Source: Lamellibrachia satsuma
Taxonomy: Eukaryota > Annelida > Polychaeta > Sabellida > Siboglinidae
Assembly: GCA_033239005.1 (NCBI GenBank)
Contig: BSQZ01000012.1
Location: 552,001 to 616,000, forward strand
Direction of reading: 5' to 3'
Length of the DNA: 64,000 nucleotides
Below are positions 40,301-46,574 of the stretch, piece by piece. Position 1 is the stretch's first letter, and the number at the start of each line of letters is the position of its first letter. The notes beneath the pieces were generated by a model. It had not been told where the DNA came from, made no database searches, and saw nothing but the letters and a program-made list of their open reading frames with translations. The position numbers and the translations under genes were made by a program.

Positions 40301-43300
40301 GTGATGTAGACCAACTCCACTGGTGACACAAGGATGATACTAATGCAACATGTGTGTCATACCTTCCCGAGGTCAGACCACAATTAGCTTCACACTGCGT
40401 TTCAAAATATAGTGTCAGAGTCCCTTCGCGTTCTGGAAAGTACTGGATTTCTGAGTTTTTCTTCCAGGACCTGGAAAACCTGGGCTAGACATTTTAAGTT
40501 TGACCAGATTTACTCAGCACATTGGGAACAAGATGGTAGTGGATGGTGTGAAGTTAAAAAAATTTTTTTACCAACATGGCTGCCAGCAAAGAAATTAACT
40601 GTGGTCTTACCCCTAGCATTGTCGCTTGTGCTTGTGAATGGCTGTGTACGTAGCGTGTCAGCATGCTAGACAATTGAGTTTGCTTCATTTGCGTTTTGTC
40701 TGCTTTCTGTTGTTGCAGACGCTACTTCAAAGCAACGGCTGGATATCAGCCGAGTGCTGTCTACACAACGAAGATGCCGTATCGCAATCAGTCGTTCCCG
40801 ACATTCACGTCGCAGTCGAGCAGCCAGTCGGAATACGATAACTTAAACGGCAGTGCGGGACAGAATCGACATGGTCGCAGCGACCAGGAGGTCATCCATA
40901 ACCTGTACAACATCAACACGCACAGCGTGACGACGTATTCAAGTACGGACGAGCTCAAGTCAGAGAGGTACGACGATTATGACGAGAGTGAGTGCATGGG
41001 GAGCGGTGGTCGCGTTCCACCAAAGCACGGGTGCTTCGACAGCGCCCATGAGCTGCGGATGTGCGAAGGTAGTTGCTATGATGACTACAGTTCACAGCCA
41101 TGCTACGGCGGGAGTCTTGAGCGGAATTCCTCTTTGCGTCTGTCTAATTTGACGCCATCGAAATTCGGTAGCAAACGCGAGTCACACACAGATTACAAAG
41201 ACTCGCCGTTCCAGTATGTCGATATGCCCTCAAGTGGCGGCGATGTACATGTGAGTGAATATATGGCACGAGCATACCCCCATCTACAACCGGAGGAATA
41301 CGGTTGCGTAGGTCACGTCACACAAAGTGGTGTTCCAATCATTGATGGGCTTGTATCACGGTCAGCGACAAACTGGATGTCTGATGGTTCACATCAGGGG
41401 GCGCCATGTTCTGCGCAGTTCGTTGTTGGTGGCGGACCTGAGAATGCAGTTTCACCTATGATGGATTCATCGCATCGACCAATGGTCAAACAGTGCACAA
41501 GTTATGTCGAAGTCTCAAAGCCATTTGAAATGGCTGATGTTTATAAGTACAGTGAACGTCTGCGGAAACAGCGGGTCTCGAGTCAGGCGAGTTCGAGTAT
41601 AGCATCTGATTCGCCGGTGCACACGCCTCAACGGCAGCCATCGCCGTTCACGCAACGCATGGTGCCAGCTGGCGGTGGCTACCAGAACCCACCGCCATAC
41701 ACAGCGCCAACTTCGCCAACATCGCAGCAGTCGTCAAGGTCGCGACCTCACTCGCCATATTCATCATCTTCACTGTCATCTCATGACGGATCTTATTCGT
41801 CCTCGTCTTATAAACCTAGTCCGTATCACCAGAACGCTCAGAAATACGGTACTGCTCAGCACGGCATGTATCAGACGTATCAATCCGCTACGCAAAATAG
41901 TCCGTATCATCAACATCAGCAATATCCGCCCCGACCTCCGGTGAAGTTAGACCCTAACCATGGCGGGGTGTCGCATGGTAAACTAAATAGGTTAGTATAG
42001 TATTTTGTTTGTTTAATTTGCACCATCGGCTTTGTTTAGATACAACCCCGAGGGTGTCATAATACGATCCGTGCGACGATTACGTCAACTATGTGTGTGA
42101 TAAGAGCATGTGTAAAATGCAAGGCATCGTTTGGTAGTGGTCTTCTGTGATAAGACTCTCTTCGTATGTTCAGAGGTTTGTTTGAAGTACAGTGATGCCA
42201 TTGTTTGTTGAACTTTACCTCTTTTAGGGTTGATTAGACCGCAGGATATGTCTTGCCAATTTCTGTGCATGGGTGTCACCAGAAATGTTTTTCTTCACAA
42301 CATTGAGTCAACGTTGTGTGCCGTTGACTCCTTGGGCACCTACCTGTCTGTCGAGAATGATCGTCACCTCGTGTGCGTGTGTGTGTCACAAGAAATGTTC
42401 TCCCACTGAACCTTCGTAGCTGCAGTTCACCATTAGGCATTTAGTTTGGCCGAAAACACTTCCTCCGAGTGCAAAGCATCATCCCAGGAGTCAGAAACAA
42501 CAAAAGATGAAGACACGTCACCAGAGGGCGCTGCGTGTTTCACCGATTCTCACTTAGAGCAGCTGTCTCCGTCGGAGGATGTCTGCTTCCCTTCCCGGCT
42601 CCTGGTGTTGGAATGCTTGACGGGGTAGGCGTGTCTTGCTGCTGGTGCATGCTGGGAGCGGTTCTTAGGTCATCTTCGCATGTCATGGTTTCTCGAATCT
42701 CCCCACACTGTCGCATTGGTGTCACGGCATCGAATTGCAAATAGATTTTTTTTTTCTTAAATTAGTACTGAAATTATACTGGTCAAATTTCATTTGTTTT
42801 CGTCTTTTTGTGTCACTTTAAAATTCAGTAATACATGACTAACCACTTGCAAAGTTCTTGAAAGCAAATTAATTGTCTGGCCTATTATGTATCACACACA
42901 AAATTAGCATAGCGGTACCGTAATTTTGCTATTTCATTGCTGTACCTTTTTTAAAACCAAAATGCTGTCCAACATTTGACATGATCTGCCCTCTCATAAA
43001 TCTGTATTGCAACTGTCATACATAAATTATTGCCAATGAACAATGTTGCCCCCTGGTGGATCCTTCTCTATAGTTGTGCCATGAACAACGTGAGCGGTGT
43101 TATGGAGAAACAGTGCAGACACAGGGTACAGACTGTTTGACAGAGGGATTCACTAGGTGGCGATACTGGCATCCATGGTTCGGCAGTTTTCCTGTTAGTC
43201 TATACTAGCCAATATGGGGTTCGGAAATCATTGTTTTGAACCTGCATGGTTGGTTCATTTTCTGCATGTTGGCTTTGTGGTTTTTCATGTTCTGCATGTA

Positions 43301-45208
43301 TGGTTCATTGTCGTTCATGTTCTGCATGTTGGCTTTCTGGTTTCTCATGTTCTGCATGTATGGTTCGTAGTCTCTTACAAGCATTGTAGTCTCTTGCATG
43401 TTTTGCATGTGTATTTCATATGTCACGTGAATAATCATTGTCGGGTAAATATTACAAGTAGAAACTACTACAAGTAAGTTGAAGTAACTTTAGGTAGCAA
43501 CTATAGCTACCTTTAGCTAGCAACTACAAGTACTTTTAGGTAGCAACCATGAGTACCTTTATGTCGCAACTACAATACTTTTACACAGCAACTTCAATAA
43601 CTTTTCCGTAGCAACTACAAGCACTTTTATGTATAATCTATTAGTACTTTTACATAGCAACTACAAGTACTTTTATGTAGCAACTACAAGTACTTTTATT
43701 TAGCCACTATGAGTACTTTTACATAGCCACTATGAGTACTTTTACATAGCAGCTATGAGAACTTTTAGATAGCAGCTATGAGTACTTTAAGTAGCAATTA
43801 CAAATACCATTAGGTAACAACTAAGGGTACTTTTAGTTAGCAACTGTGATTGCTTCTAATGACCAAATATCATACGTTGTTAAAAGAAAACCATCATTCG
43901 GCGGTTGCTTGTAATTTCCTTCCAACGTAGCTGAGCTCGTGTTTATTGTTTCAAAACAAATCAGGGGTTTTCATCTGTATTTAAGTGGGTTGATTAAGGG
44001 TGTTTCCTATGACCTGTTTATCCAAAACGACTGTTGACTGACGAATAGATAGAAAGCCTTTCCCTGGTAATATGAAATATAATGTTTTTTTAAAATAATG
44101 CACATGTTGTTAATTTTACTTTTGTAGATCTTAAAGTCGGGTCGTGTGTTTATTCAGACTCTTCCAACTCATTAGTTCACCTCACTAATTGATATTTTAC
44201 CTGATTTCATTCAACATAGTTAGGTTATACTAAAGTTTTTTGTGTTTTTGTGCTTGGTAAATATTTAGTTACAAATGTAATATTTGCATTATGAAAGTGA
44301 CTTATTTACAGAGTGATAATGTGTTTATAGTGATATGTGTTGTGCAGATAATTGTAATGCCTGTGTATTTACATGAAATGTAACTGTTAGCTTCACTGGC
44401 GATGAGATCTGAGTTTTATGTTTGATTGTTTATGATTACAATTTACAAGTAAGAAATTTACAATTTATAACTGTTGATTGTTCTGTACAATTAACTAACA
44501 TCTGTGTGTGATAAAGTTGATGGTAGAACAACAACATTACAGCTTCAATTTCTATGTTTAGTGAATGGTGGGTAGGACTGAAGGCTGAATTGAATCAGTG
44601 TAATTAAAACATATAATAAATGTAATCTGTTACATCGCTCTAATACAGTTTTAATGAAACCCAGGTTTGTCGACGTCTGAATGCATGCATTGTGTTATTT
44701 AGTGTTGAAATTGTTTGTATGTGCATGACAGAATACAAATGTAGATATAAAAATATAGATACAAAACAGTAATGGTCAGACTATGTATATACTTTGTGGT
44801 GTAACTGGACAATCAAGTTAGGGATCCTTTCAGTGGTACACAATGTCTTCTAAAAGTCGTACAAGTCTCCAGAAGATGCCTTCTACTTACCTATGTATTA
44901 TTTTCTACTGATTTTGGAGTACATTTCAGAGTAGAGAAATGTAGCCGGTAATTATCACACTTGTCTTTTGCGAGGTGACATTATTCAGTGATCCAATGCT
45001 TGTCTACAAGAAAGTGTGCTTTTATTACTATCGTAAATAAAATATCTTTTACAAAGACATTGTATATCATGAAAGGATCGCCTCTATCTTAAGTCTTAAC
45101 AAACTTATCTCTGAAGCTGGCTCTATAACAATGTTACTAATATCACTAGAACTATGAGATTGATGCACGTGTAAGCTTAATGGAATACTTTATAACATGT
45201 TGTTCTTT

Positions 45209-45266
<58 letters not shown>

Positions 45267-45739
45267 TTGTTCTATTTTGAAATGTTTGCCACTAAAGACA
45301 ACGTAAAATCAGTCTGAATCTAATAGAATGGAAGTTATATTAATCATGGCTTTAAAATTTGTAAAGTGATTGATTGAAATATATAGCCCTGTTTCTTTTC
45401 CAATGCTGGCAATTTTGAATTTGTCTGAAGCATACAATGATTACTGATATGTATGTATCACTGACAGTTCTTCATAGAAAATGTTTACTGATCCAAACAG
45501 GCATGTCCTATCAAAAGTAACTAACAGTAGTAACAAAGAGTAAACTTGATAAAGCAGCCACATGTGTTTGTGTATATGTGATGTCTATGTTGGTGTTTCA
45601 AGGAGGGTTCATTTTATGCTGCAGATATCCTAATGAGTACTCTGACTCTGATGGGTACTCCCCGGTGCTGAATGGAGACGACGGGGCGTGGTACAGGGGG
45701 CGGGGGGCAAAGTCCCCCACCGCGTCTACCCTCGTATGA
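13757..45739 (+). CDS. FRMD4A: FRMD4-type FERM scaffold protein, spliced gene model, 5' end missing
   Basis: Nineteen exons join in phase: 3169 nt, the first base completing a codon, then 1056 codons including TGA. This agreement of all splice phases is the main support. Order of parts: end of FERM F1 (GHHWLQQDRRVLEHDF), F2, F3 (KQLENLYFRDKKFSIEVHD; SQHQFYLDRKQSK), Ser-rich linker, CUPID/DUF3338 coiled region (about 210 residues), then a long disordered Ser/Pro/Tyr/Gln tail. Vertebrate FRMD4A and FRMD4B (GRSP1) have the same order and about 1000-1050 residues; they scaffold Par3 and cytohesin Arf-GEFs at epithelial junctions. The same role is inferred here. The A/B split is vertebrate, so the symbol means the family. 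About 75 N-terminal residues of F1 are not found in the window. The last third of the gene is duplicated downstream at 47984. Confidence 0.88.
15602..16703. repeat. 29 x 38-bp satellite-like array
   Basis: Unit begins AAACATTGCACATGTTACTA and ends ACAGATTT. The array length is exactly 29 units. Variant bases are grouped: ACTGTTC in copies 2-6, ATGCAAT in copies 20-28, ATATTT instead of AGATTT in copies 3, 5 and 16. Confidence 0.97.
17826..17939. repeat. TA microsatellite
   Basis: About 110 bp of TA with a few interruptions. Confidence 0.93.
18244..18308. repeat. Inverted repeat, 17-bp arms
   Basis: ACATGTCCTACTGACAT pairs with GTGTCAGTAGGACATGT (one mismatch) across a 31-bp loop. Confidence 0.8.
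20301..20385 (+). CDS. FRMD4A: FRMD4 exon: start of FERM F2 lobe
   Basis: Acceptor TTGTTGCAG, donor AGG|GTGAG. The joined codon is AG|A. It reads FFIETIAYLRDNPTIELFF then LQSKQAIYR. This matches the vertebrate FRMD4 run FYIESISYLKDNATIELFFL almost residue for residue. Confidence 0.9.
20386..21059 (+). other. Short intron, no further feature
   Basis: A 674-bp intron in the F2 lobe. It includes a small perfect repeat near 20462-20500 (TATTAGTATTGGAAATAAAT twice) and an inverted TGGGTGTGAGATAAT-type motif near 20722-20751. Nothing coding was seen. Confidence 0.75.
21060..21139 (+). CDS. FRMD4A: FRMD4 exon: FERM F2 lobe
   Basis: Acceptor CTGTTTCAG, donor CCAA|GTAAGT, exit phase 2. It reads GQIECDSDTVFELAAYALQ then VTDGNYT. 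The family counterpart is the F2 helix with VDSEVVFELASYILQEAKGD. A 53-bp minisatellite starts 56 bp after the donor. Confidence 0.9.
21140..23254 (+). other. Intron with 53-bp minisatellite
   Basis: A 2.1-kb intron. Apart from the six-copy array at 21196-21519 it looks unique and AT-rich, with no coding segment seen. Confidence 0.75.
21196..21519. repeat. 6 x 53-bp minisatellite
   Basis: Unit begins GTTGCACCATGATAGACTCA and ends CAGTGGGTCTTCT; the second copy has an 8-bp insertion. Confidence 0.95.
23255..23338 (+). CDS. FRMD4A: FRMD4 exon: FERM F2 lobe
   Basis: Acceptor CCACCACAG, donor TACTG|GTGAGT. The codon AA|C spans the upstream junction. It reads NDATAKKCLKSLPLLPTSAL then QEHPSIEYC, matching the family segment KDLKTLPAFPTKTLQEHPSL. 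Confidence 0.9.
23339..24662 (+). other. Intron with an internally repeated open frame
   Basis: A 1.3-kb intron. It holds an open frame at 23448-23909 (described separately). Repeated TGTGGTCA/TGTGGCCA words at 24592-24640 lie just before the next acceptor. Confidence 0.7.
23448..23909 (+). other. Intronic open frame with internal duplication, probably not a gene
   Basis: A plus-strand frame from ATG at 23448 to TGA at 23907, 153 residues, inside the intron after the 23255 exon. The second half repeats the first in diverged form: LMNCNNLIAFEIKILNKSTI against LMKCNDNNIIALEMKIFDKS, about 55 residues apart. No family was recognised, and no splice phase fits the FRMD4 gene. In AT-rich DNA a frame this long is unusual but not impossible; the duplication itself lengthened it. 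I regard it as a diverged tandem duplication rather than a real gene. Confidence 0.3.
24663..24728 (+). CDS. FRMD4A: FRMD4 exon: end of FERM F2 lobe
   Basis: A 66-nt exon. Acceptor GTGTTGCAG, donor TCAA|GTAAGT. It reads CEEQVLGYYRSLAGQSRGSA then IV, the counterpart of EDRVIEHYKKLNGQTRGQAI in vertebrate FRMD4A. Confidence 0.9.
24729..25521 (+). other. Intron, nothing notable
   Basis: A 793-bp AT-rich intron between the last F2 exon and the first F3 exon. No repeat array or coding segment was seen. Confidence 0.75.
25522..25579 (+). CDS. FRMD4A: FRMD4 exon: F2/F3 boundary
   Basis: A 58-nt exon. Acceptor TGTTTCAG, donor AAAG|GTAGGA, exit phase 0. It reads NYMNIVENLPTYGVHYYEVK, nearly identical to the family block NYMSIVESLPTYGVHYYAVK. 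Confidence 0.92.
25580..26055 (+). other. Intron, nothing notable
   Basis: A 476-bp intron. A minus-strand open frame crossing the next exon (25784-26137) is an antisense shadow. Confidence 0.75.
26056..26142 (+). CDS. FRMD4A: FRMD4 exon: FERM F3 lobe
   Basis: An 87-nt phase-0 exon. Acceptor TGTTCCAG, donor CGG|GTAAGT. It reads DKSSIPWWLGLGYQGISLYD then YTDKKVPRR. The PWWLGL-Y-GI-YD pattern is diagnostic of the FRMD4 F3 lobe. Confidence 0.92.
26143..26485 (+). other. Intron with short degenerate repeats
   Basis: A 343-bp intron. Bases 26398-26472 hold three to four diverged copies of a unit of about 27 bp with the core TTGACGTCATGTCTCC, ending 14 bp before the next exon. Confidence 0.65.
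26486..26562 (+). CDS. FRMD4A: FRMD4 exon: FERM F3 lobe
   Basis: Acceptor CTCCTTAG, donor AAACG|GTAAGT, exit phase 2. It reads VFAWKQLENLYFRDKKFSIE then VHDPK. The vertebrate equivalent is WRQLENLYFREKKFSVEVHD. Confidence 0.92.
26563..28856 (+). other. Intron upstream of the acidic exon
   Basis: A 2.3-kb AT-rich intron ending in a TGCG/TGCATTCG microsatellite that runs almost to the acceptor at 28857. A duplicated word CATTTCTCTTCCCTCTTTGA occurs at 26805 and 26829. No coding segment was seen. Confidence 0.75.
28857..28961 (+). CDS. FRMD4A: FRMD4 acidic insert exon in F3 lobe (likely cassette exon)
   Basis: 105 nt, a multiple of three, phase 2 on both sides, so it can be included or skipped without changing frame. 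Acceptor CGCTTCAG, donor ACACA|GTAAGT. Joined codons are CG|T and CA|G. It reads IVHALSSFNLYEDAIHEPL then EEFDDLSDAISDPTTQ: nine Asp/Glu, no Lys/Arg. Third positions are mostly G or C, unlike the AT-rich intron around it, which argues for real coding. It lies between VHDPK and VSVSRRTF, where the vertebrate FRMD4A/B proteins I know run straight through. Whether it is alternative is inferred from phase alone. Confidence 0.75.
29079..29262. repeat. 2.2 x 84-bp tandem repeat of two 42-bp halves
   Basis: Unit begins GATACGGTGGTTTGACGAAT; the second half is a diverged 42-bp version beginning GATACAGTGTTTTGATGAAG. Confidence 0.92.
29915..30260 (+). repeat. Dispersed GTCTTAAA-type repeat, copy A
   Basis: Shares with 38755-38990 the ordered words TCTTAAA, CTTAA, TAGGCT, ATGATTTGACAT, TTGAATTTG, AAAGGTC and GGCCCAAAGC. 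It is an old mobile-element relic of unknown class. Confidence 0.6.
30424..30485. repeat. 2 x 30-bp tandem repeat
   Basis: Unit AACATCAGCCTGCAAGTAC followed by C[A/G]-rich end; two copies. Confidence 0.85.
31011..31069. repeat. 3 x 20-bp tandem repeat
   Basis: Unit ATTGAATTGGTGGCCATCAG. Confidence 0.88.
31128..31345. repeat. G-rich 22-24 bp minisatellite
   Basis: About nine units of GGTTGGGTGGGTGAACTCGG with variants. It encodes spurious Pro/Thr frames on the minus strand. Confidence 0.9.
31541..32235. repeat. 161-bp higher-order array
   Basis: Landmark AATGATACTGATCTA recurs at 31561, 31722, 31883 and 32044, exactly 161 bp apart. Each unit is itself built of diverged ACTGACTCAGTGAGAC-type subunits. 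The fourth unit has a deletion. Confidence 0.93.
32294..32435 (+). CDS. FRMD4A: FRMD4 exon: end of FERM F3 lobe
   Basis: A 142-nt exon. Acceptor CTTCTGTAG, donor GCAAG|GTAGGG. It reads VSVSRRTFSPGNVNVHAWFA, then ATPQLTKCIWSMAVS, then QHQFYLDRKQSK. The last twelve residues are identical to vertebrate FRMD4A/B. It can join to either the 26486 exon (CG|G) or the 28857 exon (CA|G). Confidence 0.93.
32436..33007 (+). other. Intron containing a large foldback
   Basis: A 572-bp intron. Its notable content is the 156-bp near-palindrome at 32659-32814. Confidence 0.8.
32659..32814. repeat. Near-perfect foldback, 74-bp arms, 8-nt loop
   Basis: Left arm starts ATTAATATTAAACATAATTA; the right arm is its reverse complement with only a few mismatches. 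The loop is TCTTCAGC at 32733-32740. Confidence 0.92.
33008..33176 (+). CDS. FRMD4A: FRMD4 exon: Ser-rich linker after FERM
   Basis: A 169-nt exon. Acceptor TTGTTGCAG, donor GAGT|GTGAGT, exit phase 1. It reads SQIPQMRSMTDIATELCRST and then a Ser/Gly-rich run with SRSNSCHSLSVSLSTHNSK. The vertebrate protein has a similar ARSLSEIAIDL followed by Ser/Gly-rich sequence. The Arg-Ser-x-Ser clusters could be phosphorylated; that is inference. Confidence 0.87.
33177..33773 (+). other. Intron, nothing notable
   Basis: A 597-bp AT-rich intron with a short TGTG-rich patch near 33500. No coding segment or array was seen. Confidence 0.75.
33774..33910 (+). CDS. FRMD4A: FRMD4 exon: start of CUPID (DUF3338) region
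   Basis: Acceptor CCCTCTAG, donor GGC|GTAAGT. The codon T|TG spans the junction. It reads LTVDDIEASRAAHRDMFAAL, then KARRDLLEESVRKKTEEL, then KALCIKEG. The counterpart in FRMD4A is KKDMLAALKSRQEALEETL followed by ELKKLCLREAELTGKLP. CUPID is the helical segment by which FRMD4A/B, CCDC120 and INAVA bind cytohesins. Confidence 0.92.
33911..34502 (+). other. Intron with TA microsatellite
   Basis: A 592-bp intron with a TA run at 34276-34323. No coding segment was seen. Confidence 0.75.
34276..34323. repeat. TA microsatellite
   Basis: A simple TA run of about 48 bp. Confidence 0.9.
34503..34628 (+). CDS. FRMD4A: FRMD4 exon: CUPID region
   Basis: A 126-nt phase-0 exon. Acceptor ATCTTGTAG, donor CCGAT|GTAAGT. 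It reads ELTGKLPKDIPLAPGEPIP, then QVRKRVRTGFTLSP. The vertebrate match is ELTGKLPVEYPLDPGEEPP then IVRRRIGTAFKL. Confidence 0.93.
34890..35036 (+). CDS. FRMD4A: FRMD4 exon: CUPID region, helical
   Basis: A 147-nt phase-0 exon. Acceptor CCTCTGCAG, donor CAGAAG|GTACAC. It reads NEANLSKLELEFDVQDKIVK, then AAHQLAQDKTVAKSVRKKRK, then QSYHRAVQK. The family segment is LERLEREFAIQSQITEAARR then LASDPNVSKKLKKQRKTSY. The Lys/Arg cluster is conserved. Confidence 0.93.
35037..35434 (+). other. Intron with low-complexity TAGGTTTTTAGG words
   Basis: A 398-bp intron. Bases 35200-35325 repeat the word ATGTAGGTTTTTAG in diverged form. No coding segment was seen. Confidence 0.7.
35435..35516 (+). CDS. FRMD4A: FRMD4 exon: end of CUPID region
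   Basis: An 82-nt exon. Acceptor CACTTCCTAG, donor GAAG|GTGAGT, exit phase 1. It reads LKDLEKTLNDYRRFAGKTPV then TIRGSVE, like the vertebrate LQEIENAINENRIKSGKKP segment. Confidence 0.9.
35703..35816. repeat. 6 x 19-bp tandem repeat
   Basis: Unit AACTTTGGTGGTCCAACAC, one variant base in the third or fourth copy. Confidence 0.95.
35897..36047 (-). CDS. Possible terminal exon of an unrecognised antisense gene
   Basis: On the minus strand an acceptor TATATCTGTAG at 36048 is followed by an open frame of 49 codons ending in TGA at 35897. It reads HYEDYVTKARQCCGKRLCT, then TPLRESEYEINRAKVLTK, then SDYKYKFVRPKP. The composition (charged, Cys pair, few rare residues) looks like real protein rather than chance, but I know no family. 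A matching upstream exon was not established; the best neighbour, at 36238-36420 on the same strand, is open in several frames and has a poor donor. It lies antisense inside an FRMD4 intron. It could be a nested gene, a retrocopy fragment or chance. Confidence 0.25.
36935..37312. repeat. About 18 x 21-bp minisatellite
   Basis: Unit CTGACCAGATCTCGTGTCAGC with increasing divergence to the right. The 151-codon minus-strand frame over it is an artefact of the 7-codon period. Confidence 0.92.
37890..37978 (+). CDS. FRMD4A: FRMD4 exon: start of disordered tail
   Basis: An 89-nt exon. Acceptor CTCTTTCCAG, donor CTCAG|GTTAAG, exit phase 0. It reads DPLCLSPVNSPAMQHHLQEH then CHYGNQDEAQ. It is placed by phase and position; vertebrates have a similar SPLHSP motif after CUPID. 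The 10-kb duplication begins inside this exon, at about base 37962, so the second copy keeps only its last 16-17 bases. Confidence 0.8.
38466..38745. repeat. 8 x 35-bp tandem repeat (copy 1)
   Basis: Unit begins ACTTGTTTAGACTGATAATG. The copies are identical except one base in the last; copy 2 has a single unit. Confidence 0.97.
38755..38990 (+). repeat. Dispersed GTCTTAAA-type repeat, copy B
   Basis: Same family as 29915-30260; duplicated again at 48525-48760 as part of the 10-kb segment. Confidence 0.6.
39153..39307 (+). CDS. FRMD4A: FRMD4 exon: Pro/Ser/His-rich tail
   Basis: A 155-nt exon. Acceptor GTTCTTGTCAG, donor ACACG|GTGAGT, exit phase 2. It reads VEVVEMQQVGSPHYNHLTPP, then QGSMPHPGSPCMHHSKSAV, then MSRGSTPSPGQT. 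It is disordered and SP-rich. Copy 2 has the same exon at 48923 with only silent changes. Confidence 0.85.
39308..40718 (+). other. Intron with G-rich tract
   Basis: A 1.4-kb intron, with the G-rich tract at 40286-40301. An open frame at 40412-40669 is not part of the gene. No other feature was seen. Confidence 0.7.
40719..41990 (+). CDS. FRMD4A: FRMD4 large exon: disordered C-terminal tail
   Basis: A 1272-nt exon encoding about 424 residues. Acceptor TGTTGTTGCAG; donor AATAG|GTTAGT, exit phase 2. It begins RRYFKATAGYQPSAVYTTKM and includes a block KPFEMADVYKYSERLRKQR that looks helical and conserved. A Ser/Pro/Tyr/Gln-rich low-complexity run follows (HSPYSSSSLSSHDGSYSSSS). If the donor is not used, the frame ends at TAG two codons later (NRLV) at 41998-42000, giving a shorter protein. 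Splicing to the 45625 exon is preferred because it continues in phase into a conserved coding exon. Confidence 0.87.
43235..43370. repeat. About 2 x 60-bp repeat (copy 1)
   Basis: Contains ATGTTCTGCATGTTGGCTTT and ATGTTCTGCATGTATGGTTC halves; copy 2 has three regular units. Confidence 0.85.
43455..43850. repeat. Diverged array of 23-25 bp unit (copy 1)
   Basis: Unit close to GTAGCAACTACAAGTACTTT; about 17 degenerate copies. The counterpart is at 53252-53740. Confidence 0.85.
45211..45258. repeat. TA microsatellite (copy 1)
   Basis: About 48 bp here, only about 18 bp in copy 2 near 55171. Confidence 0.9.
45625..45739 (+). CDS. FRMD4A: FRMD4 terminal exon, PDZ-ligand-like end
   Basis: Acceptor TTTATGCTGCAG; AG|A completes Arg. 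It reads YPNEYSDSDGYSPVLNGDDG then AWYRGRGAKSPTASTLV and stops at TGA. The last residues T-L-V fit a class I PDZ ligand (T-x-V). A G-rich stretch and a GGGGG/CCCCC stem with a 6-nt loop lie just before the end. The other two frames stay open a little further, so the assigned frame rests on the splice phase. Copy 2 (55554-55668) is identical in length and protein end. Confidence 0.8.
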
Positions 45740-46145
45740 CAGAGTTGGAATTGGAGCAATTCCTGCTCATTGCAAAGTGAGTTCAGTTTACAATGTTCCA
45801 TGACTTAAGGGGCCGTTTGCAGTTGTCAATATTCACCTGTTGGTACAAAGCGTACTGATTCTCAGACCCCTCTCCGCTAATACGTACTTTGAAATGTTCA
45901 TGATTTTCCAGATTAAAAAAATATCGATTGTAACAATGTTACGACACAGTGCATGTTTTTCTAATAATTCCATGGTATCATATTGATAATTGATTTCTAT
46001 GAAGTGAGAATTTCCAAGATGTCAAACTGTGTTACAGTGCCTGGCGATGGACGGTTATGTGATTTAAAACTATAGTAGTTCCATAGTACACCGACATTTA
46101 ACAAATTAGTATGCGGCCCTTGGCCCCTTTAGTACGTTTTGTACG

Positions 46146-46151
46146 AATAAA
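46146..46151 (+). terminator. Candidate poly(A) signal AATAAA, copy 1
   Basis: AATAAATAAA about 407 nt after the stop codon, conserved in copy 2 (56078). It is the nearest clear signal in the 3' flank; use is inferred. Confidence 0.35.
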
Positions 46152-46166
46152 TAAATTTTGACAGTT

Positions 46167-46574
46167 GTGAAAGGTCCCTAAAGGGATGTACAATGATTAT
46201 CATTGGTTGACTGATACAGAGTTAGTTGGGGGTTTTGTGAATGGTCCCTAAAGGGATGTACAATGATTGTCATTGGTTGACTGATACAGAGCTAGTTGGA
46301 GGTTTTGTGAACAGCCCCTAAAGGGATGTACAATGGTTAACTGATACAGAGCTAGTTGGGGGTTTTGTGAATGGCCCCTAAAGGGATGTACAATAATTGT
46401 CATTGGTTGACTGATATGGAGCTAGTTGGGGGTTTTGGTGAATGGCCCCTAAAGGGATGTACAATGATTGTCATTGGTTGACTGATACAAAGCTAGTTGG
46501 AGGTTTTGTGAACGGCCCCTAAAGGGATGTACAATGATTGTCATTGGTTAACTGATACAGAGCTAGTTGGGGGT
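46167..46574. repeat. 6 x ~70-bp minisatellite (copy 1)
   Basis: Unit includes GGCCCCTAAAGGGATGTACA and TGATACAGAGCTAGTTGGGG; one unit has lost about 10 bp. Confidence 0.93.

Larger units (their letters stand above)
41991..45624 (+). other. Last intron, with 60-bp and GTAGCAACTAC-type arrays
   Basis: A 3.6-kb intron. It contains about two 60-bp units (43235-43370), a diverged array of a 23-25 bp unit (43455-43850) and a TA run (45211-45258). Frames at 42446-42744 have no counterpart in the splice model. Confidence 0.7.

Noticed and set aside
40412..40669. 85-codon frame upstream of the large exon
   Set aside because: Lies wholly in the intron; copy 2 version is shortened by a stop; no acceptor/donor pair fits.
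42446..42744. Frame with MAENTSSECKASSQESETTK inside the last intron
   Set aside because: Looks protein-like but is frameshifted and altered in copy 2, and no splice phase links it to the gene model.
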